Source of the DNA: Geobacter sp. UBA4074
GTDB taxonomy: Bacteria > Desulfobacterota > Desulfuromonadia > Geobacterales > Pseudopelobacteraceae
Assembly: GCA_002383415.1 (NCBI GenBank)
Contig: DFYU01000097.1
Location: forward strand, 1-11,010
Reading direction: 5' to 3'
Length of the DNA: 11,010 bases
Below the pieces are notes generated by a model, which searched no databases, had not been told where the DNA came from, and was given only the letters and a program-made list of their open reading frames with translations. Position 1 is the stretch's first letter; each line of letters opens with the position of its first letter. The position numbers and the translations under genes were made by a program. Shown here in pieces: positions 5,091 to 11,010 of the stretch.

Positions 5091-6516
5091 CCGCCAGCTC
5101 CTTCCGCAAGGTCTGCAACAACCCGTCACTCTTCTGGAACGACTGGTGCAGTAGTTCAAGCAGCTCGGTGCTGGTGTGGCTGTGGGCAACTTCCTTGACG
5201 TGCGGATTTTTAATATCCAGGTTGTAGCCGTTGGCGGTCAGAGTCTCGATAGAGACCTTCCAAGCCTGGTCACTTTCCTGCCGGTTGTGCCACCACACCT
5301 TCAGGCTGTTGAATTCGGCGGCCTGGATCGGCTTGGTTTTTGAGTAGGCTTTGATTCCTTCTGGTAGCTGATGCTCCCAGTACCAGATTTCTTTGGTCGG
5401 CTCTCCCTTGGTGAAAAAGAGCAGGTTGGTGGCAACGCTGGCGTAGGGCTGAAACACGGAATTAGGCAGACGCACAATCGTATGCAGGTTGCAGGTTTCC
5501 AGCCAGTGTTGGCGGATGCGCTGCTTGACGCCATCGCCGGTCAGCGAACCGTCCGGCAGCACAATGGCAGCTCTGCCGCCGTCCTTGAGATAGCGGATCA
5601 TCAGGAGCAGAAACAGGTCAGCGCTTTCAGTGGTGCGGTAGTTAAGTGGAAAGTTTGTTTCAACTCCGTCAGTCACTGATGCGCCAAAGGGAGGATTGGC
5701 CAGGATCACATCCACCCGATCCTTGGCACTAATGCTGGTGTATTCCCGGTTAAGACTGTCGGTGTAATCAAGATTCGGCACTTCAATATCATGCAGAATC
5801 AGGTTGGTGACGCAGAGCATAAACGGCAGCGGTTTGAACTCCATGCCGTGAATGGTGTCCTGAAGGACTTTCAGATCTTCTACGTTATGAACATCCTGCT
5901 TACGGATATTTTCAATGGCACAGGTAAGAAAGCCGCCGGTGCCACAGGCTGGGTCCAAAATCTTTTCACCCAGACGGGGGTTGATGGTGCTGGTCATGAA
6001 CTCGGTCAGGGCACGGGGGGTGTAGAATTCACCGTAGTTGCCCGCACTCTGCAGGTCTCTCAGGATGGTTTCATAGATATCGCCGAAGATATGGCGATCT
6101 TCTGAAGAGTTGAAATCAATCTGGTTCAGTTCATTCAGTACCTGACGGATGCAGGTGCCGTTCTTCATGTAGTTGTTGGTGCCGTCAAAAATCTCACGGA
6201 TAATCAGGGCGCGCTTGTTGCCGGTGGAGATATCCAGATTTTTCAGGCCGGGGAACAGTTGCTGGTCAATGAAGTTACGCAGGGCATCGCCGGTCAAGCC
6301 TTCATCATCTGCAGCCCAGCTCTGCCATTGCAGTTCTGCTGGAATCGGTGAGACATAGCCGTCCTGGATAATTTCCAGTTCCTGATCCTTGTCCCCCAGT
6401 ATCTTCAGTGAAATCATCCAGCCGATCTGCTCTATGCGTTGGGCATCACCGGAAACGCCGGTGTCCTTACGCATGATGTTCTGTAACCGCTTGATGATGG
6501 TGCCGATATTCTTCAT
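5083..6516 (-). CDS. hsdM: Type I restriction-modification DNA methyltransferase HsdM
   Basis: HsdM transfers methyl groups from S-adenosylmethionine to adenine in the target set by HsdS, protecting host DNA; two copies join one HsdS. The 477-residue protein has an N-terminal helical domain (HsdM_N, about 1-140), the GEFYTPR motif (162-168), SAM-binding motif I DPACGTGGF (188-196) and catalytic motif IV NPPF (274-277), typical of N6-adenine methylases. The C-terminal helix region (about 445-477) would contact HsdS. ATG at 6516 lies 3 bases after the hsdR stop, with AGGATGG a little far upstream, so translation is probably coupled to hsdR. No frameshift or missing motif, so methylation should be active. 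Confidence 0.96.
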   Translation of the reverse strand: MKNIGTIIKRLQNIMRKDTGVSGDAQRIEQIGWMISLKILGDKDQELEIIQDGYVSPIPAELQWQSWAADDEGLTGDALRNFIDQQLFPGLKNLDISTGNKRALIIREIFDGTNNYMKNGTCIRQVLNELNQIDFNSSEDRHIFGDIYETILRDLQSAGNYGEFYTPRALTEFMTSTINPRLGEKILDPACGTGGFLTCAIENIRKQDVHNVEDLKVLQDTIHGMEFKPLPFMLCVTNLILHDIEVPNLDYTDSLNREYTSISAKDRVDVILANPPFGASVTDGVETNFPLNYRTTESADLFLLLMIRYLKDGGRAAIVLPDGSLTGDGVKQRIRQHWLETCNLHTIVRLPNSVFQPYASVATNLLFFTKGEPTKEIWYWEHQLPEGIKAYSKTKPIQAAEFNSLKVWWHNRQESDQAWKVSIETLTANGYNLDIKNPHVKEVAHSHTSTELLELLHQSFQKSDGLLQTLRKELAGG

Positions 6517-6519
6517 GGA

Positions 6520-8922
6520 TTAGGCCATCCTGTAAATTTCAGTTTCCAACTCTTTTACTGCCAGTTGGTAGGCTTCTTTGCCGCCAAAAAGATGGACTAT
6601 CTCTGCCGGGGTGCCGATTGACTTGAACGGGTCAATGGTCAGCACCTTCATCTCTTCAATGTTCTCAATGCCGTCTGTGGCGTATTTATCCAGCAGCGCC
6701 TGCAGAACCAGCCGTGCCTTATCCCCGTATCTGGTGAAGTAGTCCCGCTTTTTGACCTGCTCAGCCCGCTCCCGGCGGGTAAGGGCTGGACGATCCCAGG
6801 CGATGTGGCAGATCAGGTCAAACAGATCCAATTCTCGTTTGGTTTCATCCAGCAGGTTTTCAAGGATGATGTCGTGCTCGGCTAACTGATCGATAACCGC
6901 CTTTTTCTTTTCAGCACTGCTCCAGCGGGACAGAAAATCATCCAGACTACGGAATTCCTGCAGCAAGCCGGTGCGGGTGTACTCCTTGAGGCTGCCGGTG
7001 GTCAGCTTGCCGTTGCCTCCTAGGTATTGCACCCGTTCATTGAGAATGGAAACATCCACCCCGGCCACATAGGTCTTGGGCTGCGGCTCCGCCACAATGC
7101 CGCCACCGCCTATAATTTCAGGCCGTTCATAGGTTGCTTCTTTTTTAGGTTCGCCGAAGGGGATCTCTTCGCCGGTTTCCTCATACAGAATGGTCTCATC
7201 TTCAGGATGGATATCGGCATCGGTCAGTTCATCATCAGCCAGTACCTGTTTCACCATAACCGGATCGCCGTCAAAATCAGGATCGGCAAACAGGTCAGTC
7301 ACGTTGCGAAAATCCATGATGGTAAAGTAGCGCTTGCCAAACTCTTCATTGATACGGGTGCCGCGACCGATGATCTGCTTGAACTCAGTCATTGAGCTGA
7401 TGTTTGAATCAAGCACAATCAGCTTGCAGGTCTGGGCATCAACGCCGGTGGTCATCAGCTTTGAGGTGGTGGCAATGACCGGATAGCGTTCTTCAGGGTT
7501 GATGAAGTTATCCAGTTCACGCTTGCCCTCATCATCATCACCGGTGATCTTCATAATGTACTTGTGATTCTTCAAAACTTCTTCCGGGTTGGCATTTGCC
7601 AGTGCCTGCCGCATACGGGTGGCATGCTCAATATCAACACAGAAGACAATGGTCTTGTCGTAGGGGCTGGTTTTGCGGAGAAATTCCGTCACCTTGCGGG
7701 CAACGGCTCTGGTTCGTTCATCAATGACAAGATTCCGATCATAATCCTTGGTGTTGTACAGCCGATCATCAACCGGGTTACCGTCTTTATCCAACTGTCC
7801 TTCTTCCGGTCGCCATCCCTCAAGATCAACATTAAGACCGACACGGAGCACCTTGTAAGGAGCAAGGAAGCCGTCTGCTATCCCTTGTCTGAGCGAGTAG
7901 GTGTAAAGCGGTTCACCAAAGTATTCGATATTGGAAACGGTCTTGGTTTCTTTGGGTGTGGCAGTTAGGCCAATGTGGGTGGCGCTTTTGAAGTAGTTCA
8001 GTATCTCCCGCCAGGCACTATCTGCAGCAGCGCTGCCACGGTGACATTCGTCCACCACAATCAGATCAAAGAAGTCAGGGCTGAATTCGCGGTAGGCATC
8101 GGAATCTTCATCGTAGTTGGTTAACCCTTGATACAAGGCAAGATAGATCTCAAATGCCTTGTCGATCTTTTTCTTGCGGATAACGGTCATCCGGTCTTTG
8201 AAATGTTTGAAGTCGCCACGCTTGGTCTGGTCGAGCAAGGCGTTACGGTCTGCTAGAAACAGGATACGTTGCTTGGTGCCGCTTTTCCAGAGTCGGTGAA
8301 TGATCTGAAAGGCAGTGTAGGTCTTGCCGGTTCCGGTGGCCATGACCAGTAAAATTCGGGGTTGTCCCTTGGCAATGGCTTCAACGGTGCGGTTAATGGC
8401 AATCTGCTGATAGTAGCGAGGGGCGCGGCCTGAGCCGTCATAAAAGTAATCGAACGATGCTATCTGTTCCTGTTGCGGTGTATCGATACCCTTGTACAGC
8501 TTGTACCGCTGCCAGAGTTCTTCAGGGGAGGGGAATTCGTCAAGTGAGAGATTGCGCTCAACCGCTCCAGAGCTGGCGGTACGGTCATGCTCGACAAAAC
8601 CATCACCGTTTGAGCTGAAGGCAACCGGAATATCAAGGGTAGCGGCATACCCAAGGGCCTGTTGCATGCCAGCCCCGACAAAATGTGTATTATCCTTTGC
8701 TTCTATAACAGCGATAGGGATATTGGGTTTGTAATAGAGGATAAAATCGGCACGCTTGCGACTGCCGCGAGCAGAGCTGGTGCCTTTTACATAGATGCGG
8801 CCATCAGTGAAAGAGACCTCTTCACGAACCTGTCGCTGCAGATCCCAGCCTGCCTTTTTGAGAGCAGGCACAATAAACTGGGTGCAGATATCACGTTCGG
8901 AAAGTGATTTTTTGTCGGTCAC
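6520..8922 (-). CDS. hsdR: Type I restriction endonuclease/translocase subunit HsdR
   Basis: HsdR provides ATP-driven DNA translocation and cleavage of unmodified DNA in complex with HsdM and HsdS. The N-terminal PD-(D/E)xK nuclease (about 1-150) shows D59, E74-x-K76 and a Q88-x3-Y92 motif. The SF2 helicase core follows: Walker A ATGTGKT (195-201), DECH box (291-294), SAT-like LTATP (319-323), and motif VI QIIGRGTR (516-523). The region after about 590 is the HsdM/S-binding helical end. At 800 residues it is on the short side but fits the EcoEI-like family. The start GTG (8922-8920) has GGAGG 6 bases upstream (8929-8933), and overlaps the ubiA TGA as GTGA. All motifs are intact, so restriction should be functional. 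Base composition drops from the GC-rich ubiA at this boundary. Confidence 0.95.
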   Translation of the reverse strand: MTDKKSLSERDICTQFIVPALKKAGWDLQRQVREEVSFTDGRIYVKGTSSARGSRKRADFILYYKPNIPIAVIEAKDNTHFVGAGMQQALGYAATLDIPVAFSSNGDGFVEHDRTASSGAVERNLSLDEFPSPEELWQRYKLYKGIDTPQQEQIASFDYFYDGSGRAPRYYQQIAINRTVEAIAKGQPRILLVMATGTGKTYTAFQIIHRLWKSGTKQRILFLADRNALLDQTKRGDFKHFKDRMTVIRKKKIDKAFEIYLALYQGLTNYDEDSDAYREFSPDFFDLIVVDECHRGSAAADSAWREILNYFKSATHIGLTATPKETKTVSNIEYFGEPLYTYSLRQGIADGFLAPYKVLRVGLNVDLEGWRPEEGQLDKDGNPVDDRLYNTKDYDRNLVIDERTRAVARKVTEFLRKTSPYDKTIVFCVDIEHATRMRQALANANPEEVLKNHKYIMKITGDDDEGKRELDNFINPEERYPVIATTSKLMTTGVDAQTCKLIVLDSNISSMTEFKQIIGRGTRINEEFGKRYFTIMDFRNVTDLFADPDFDGDPVMVKQVLADDELTDADIHPEDETILYEETGEEIPFGEPKKEATYERPEIIGGGGIVAEPQPKTYVAGVDVSILNERVQYLGGNGKLTTGSLKEYTRTGLLQEFRSLDDFLSRWSSAEKKKAVIDQLAEHDIILENLLDETKRELDLFDLICHIAWDRPALTRRERAEQVKKRDYFTRYGDKARLVLQALLDKYATDGIENIEEMKVLTIDPFKSIGTPAEIVHLFGGKEAYQLAVKELETEIYRMA

Positions 8923-9794
8923 CCTCTACCTCCGCCCCAAAAAACATCCGCTGCCGTGGCAGCCAGGAAGGTCAGGCTGATGTAGCCGTTCATGGTGAAG
9001 AAGGCGGCATCCAGCTTGGTCAGATCACCATCCCGCAGCAGCCAGTGCTCGTACAGCAGCATGGCGGTCATCAACCCGCTGCCGAGCCAGAACCAGACAC
9101 CCAGCCCCAACAGCAGCGCCAGCCAGACCAGCAGACCGATGGTAATCAGGTGAAACAGACGGGACAGCCGGAGCGAGCCGCTGACCCCCAGCGCCACCGG
9201 GATGGAGTGCAGCCCGGCCGAGCGATCGTACTCCAGATCCTGCAGGGCGTAGAGAATATCAAAACCGGACACCCAGAACAACACCAGCAGCCCCAGCACG
9301 ATGGCCGGCAGCGGGATGGTGCCGGTCAGGGCCGCCCAGGCGCCGATCGGCGCGGCCGCCAGACAGATCCCCAGCACCAGATGGGCCAGGGCGGTGAACC
9401 GCTTGCAATAGGAATAGAGTACCAGGAAGAACAGGGCGATCGGCGAGAGCTTGAGGCAGAGCGGATTGAGCATGGCGGCAGACCAGAGTAAAAGTGCTAC
9501 CGAGAGCAGGATCGCAAACAACACCGCACCTTTGGAAAGCAAGCCGGCCGGGATGGCTCGTCCGGCGGTGCGCGGGTTTCTGGCATCGATCTCGGCGTCG
9601 ATCAGGCGGTTCATGGCCATGGCCGCCGTGCGTGCCCCGACCATGGCCAGCACGATGAACAGCAGCTGCCGTCCGCTGGGCAGGCCACGGATAGCCAACA
9701 GCGCCCCGGACAGGGCGAACGGCAGGGCGAAGATGGTGTGGGAGAACTTGATCATCTCCATGAAGATGGTGATTTTCTGCAGTACTGCGGTCAT
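8919..9794 (-). CDS. ubiA: UbiA family prenyltransferase (4-hydroxybenzoate octaprenyltransferase-like; MqnP-type candidate)
   Basis: A membrane enzyme that attaches a polyprenyl chain to an aromatic acid, a step of quinone synthesis. The 291-residue protein is strongly hydrophobic with about 8 to 9 membrane segments. It shows both Mg-diphosphate motifs: N62-x3-D66-x3-D70 and D179-x2-Y182-x3-D186-x3-D190. It overlaps ubiD by 4 bases (ATGA) and hsdR by 4 bases (GTGA). In an anaerobe using menaquinone, the substrate is more likely 1,4-dihydroxy-6-naphthoate (MqnP role in the futalosine route) than 4-hydroxybenzoate; this is inferred from the ubiD/ubiX context and presumed lineage, as no mqn genes are visible here. 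The end of the protein (GGGRG) is coded by the same bases that form the ribosome binding site of hsdR. Confidence 0.92.
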   Translation of the reverse strand: MTAVLQKITIFMEMIKFSHTIFALPFALSGALLAIRGLPSGRQLLFIVLAMVGARTAAMAMNRLIDAEIDARNPRTAGRAIPAGLLSKGAVLFAILLSVALLLWSAAMLNPLCLKLSPIALFFLVLYSYCKRFTALAHLVLGICLAAAPIGAWAALTGTIPLPAIVLGLLVLFWVSGFDILYALQDLEYDRSAGLHSIPVALGVSGSLRLSRLFHLITIGLLVWLALLLGLGVWFWLGSGLMTAMLLYEHWLLRDGDLTKLDAAFFTMNGYISLTFLAATAADVFWGGGRG

Positions 9795-11010
9795 GGCAGG
9801 CCGTACTCCTTCCAGCGTTGGCTAATCATCTGCTCGGTGGCGTCATCGATGAGCCGTTCCCCGCTCAGGTGGCGGCAGGTGGCATCGACTGCCAGCCGAC
9901 GCCCGGTTTCATCCGTAATCAGGTCATCACCCCAGTCGGTGTCGTTCACCACGCACCAGGCGGTCTGCATCAGGCTGTAGGTGTGCCGTTCGGCATCCAC
10001 CAGCACCAGCAGCCGCGCCTTGGCAAACCAGGGCAGCGCCCACAGGGCCTGCACGATCTGCCGCACCTGGCGCGGGCCATGATTGGCGATGGAGACCACG
10101 GCGCTCTGCCGGAAGACCCAGGGCAGCGGCAGGTGGATGTCGTGCACCTCGGGCACCAGCCGCGGCAGCAGGGCCGCCAGCAGCCGCTCCCAGCCCAACA
10201 TCATCCAGCAGTCCTCCTGGGGCGGCGGGCCCACCACCGTGGCCGGGATCAGCGGTGCCTCGCGGCGGGTGATGCGGACCACCGACACCCGCGCCGCCGG
10301 TCCGGCCGGGTCGTAGCGGCCGGTATGGTTGCCAAAGGGGCCTTCAATCAAGGGCTGATCCGGTTCGGCAAAGCCCTCGATCACCAGTTCGGCCTCGGCC
10401 GGCACCCGTAACGGGCCGTGCAGACAGTCCACCACCGGCAGGGTGGTCTGCCGCAGCCAGCAGGCAAACTGCAGTTCATCCAGTCCCGGCGGCAGGGGCC
10501 AGGCTGCAGCCAGGGTCAGGGCCGGCGGCCCACCCAGCACGATCGCCAACGGCATCCGTTCACCGCGCCGCTGGTACTCCTGATGATGACGGGCGGCGTC
10601 GCTGCCGCTGCGCCAGCGGATAGCCAGGGTGTGGGCATCGTGGATCTGACAACGATAGATGCCGCAGTTGGGCTGGCTGCCGTCCGGCAGGCAGGTGAAG
10701 ACCTGGCCCAGGGTGATGTACTGACCGCTGCCGCTGGCGCTGCCGTCATCGGGCCAGTTGTGCAGAAAGGGCAGCTGCTGCAGGTCGGCGCCCGACACCA
10801 GTTCTTCGCGGCAAGGACCGTTGGGCACCGCCACAGGCCGGCAATGTCCCAACGCCGGGTGATCGGTCACAAGCGCACCCAGCCCGTCCAGCCCGCTGAC
10901 CGGCAGCGATTGGAGCAGGGCGCTGAAATTAAGCGTCAGATCTTCCAGCCGGTCCAGCCCCAAAGCCAGCCGCATCCGGCGGCGTGAGCCGAACAGGTTG
11001 GTGACCACCG
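9791..11010 (-). CDS. ubiD: UbiD family decarboxylase, C-terminal part (5' end outside window)
   Basis: UbiD-type enzymes use prenylated FMN and a metal ion to remove a carboxylate from an aromatic ring. About 405 residues are visible. Conserved stretches: NLFGSRRRM at the start, NCGIYRCQIHD (114-124; the Asn is a typical Mn/prFMN ligand), H141-H142 before EYQRRGE, LGGPPALTLAAA (158-169), EAELVIEG (205-212), and EGPFGNHTGRYDP (222-234). The first visible residues correspond to an internal part of UbiD, so roughly 70-90 N-terminal residues lie beyond the edge and the GTG near 11008 is an internal valine, not a start. It ends in an ATGA overlap with ubiA. Expected role: decarboxylating the prenylated intermediate of menaquinone synthesis (MqnL role), with UbiX supplying the cofactor. 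Strongly GC-rich. Confidence 0.92.
   Translation of the reverse strand, partial: VVTNLFGSRRRMRLALGLDRLEDLTLNFSALLQSLPVSGLDGLGALVTDHPALGHCRPVAVPNGPCREELVSGADLQQLPFLHNWPDDGSASGSGQYITLGQVFTCLPDGSQPNCGIYRCQIHDAHTLAIRWRSGSDAARHHQEYQRRGERMPLAIVLGGPPALTLAAAWPLPPGLDELQFACWLRQTTLPVVDCLHGPLRVPAEAELVIEGFAEPDQPLIEGPFGNHTGRYDPAGPAARVSVVRITRREAPLIPATVVGPPPQEDCWMMLGWERLLAALLPRLVPEVHDIHLPLPWVFRQSAVVSIANHGPRQVRQIVQALWALPWFAKARLLVLVDAERHTYSLMQTAWCVVNDTDWGDDLITDETGRRLAVDATCRHLSGERLIDDATEQMISQRWKEYGLP

Noticed and set aside
5091..5189. N-terminal extension of HsdS up to 5189
   Set aside because: These 33 codons are hsdM sequence in another frame, with no HsdS likeness; the GTG at 5090 has a good AAGGAG site.
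8906..8913. A6 run just after the hsdR start as a phase-variable switch
   Set aside because: Six bases is too short to argue for slippage; no longer simple repeats were seen in hsdR, hsdM or hsdS.
9818..10987. Several + strand open frames opposite ubiD
   Set aside because: Typical shadows of a GC-rich gene, rich in Q, R, P and G; ubiD motifs on the minus strand explain the region.
1..11010. Integrase, transposase, tRNA attachment site or CRISPR array
   Set aside because: None seen on either strand; the island has no visible mobility gene of its own.

Overview
The window looks like the chromosome of an anaerobic, menaquinone-using deltaproteobacterium of the Geobacter/Desulfuromonadales type. 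This is inferred from an A-type flavodiiron protein next to a ubiD-ubiA-ubiX set of the kind used in futalosine-route menaquinone synthesis, and from the overall protein style; no marker gene fixes the taxon. The flanking genes (fprA, ubiX, ubiA, ubiD) are visibly GC-rich. The block between ubiA and ubiX has lower GC, which suggests acquired DNA.

Layout: a promoter region (1-132) leads into fprA on the + strand (133-1326). A bidirectional hairpin terminator (1355-1386) separates fprA from a minus-strand series that reads from the right edge: ubiD (C-terminal part, runs off the window), ubiA (4-base ATGA overlap), hsdR (4-base GTGA overlap with ubiA), hsdM (3-base gap), hsdS (8-base overlap), a 128-base regulatory gap, an AlbA_2/GHKL-ATPase/winged-helix protein, a 53-codon remnant of a second hsdS, and finally ubiX (4-base GTGA overlap with the remnant).

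A complete type I restriction-modification system (R, M, S) plus an accessory ATPase therefore sits inside what was probably a compact ubiD-ubiA-ubiX operon, joined at both edges by start/stop overlaps. UbiX makes the prenylated FMN that UbiD-type decarboxylases need, so the island now separates a cofactor-making gene from its enzyme by about 7 kb. The accessory gene has its own upstream region with a striking dyad, GTTTATTATC-N10-GATAATAAAC. The core of that dyad, with the same 10-base spacer, recurs at the 3' end of the same gene.

The most noteworthy points are the hsdS-tail remnant on the far side of the accessory gene, the similar sequence at the two island edges, the repeated dyad, and a possible Schlafen-type carboxylate triad in the accessory protein. 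No tRNA, CRISPR array, transposase or integrase was seen.
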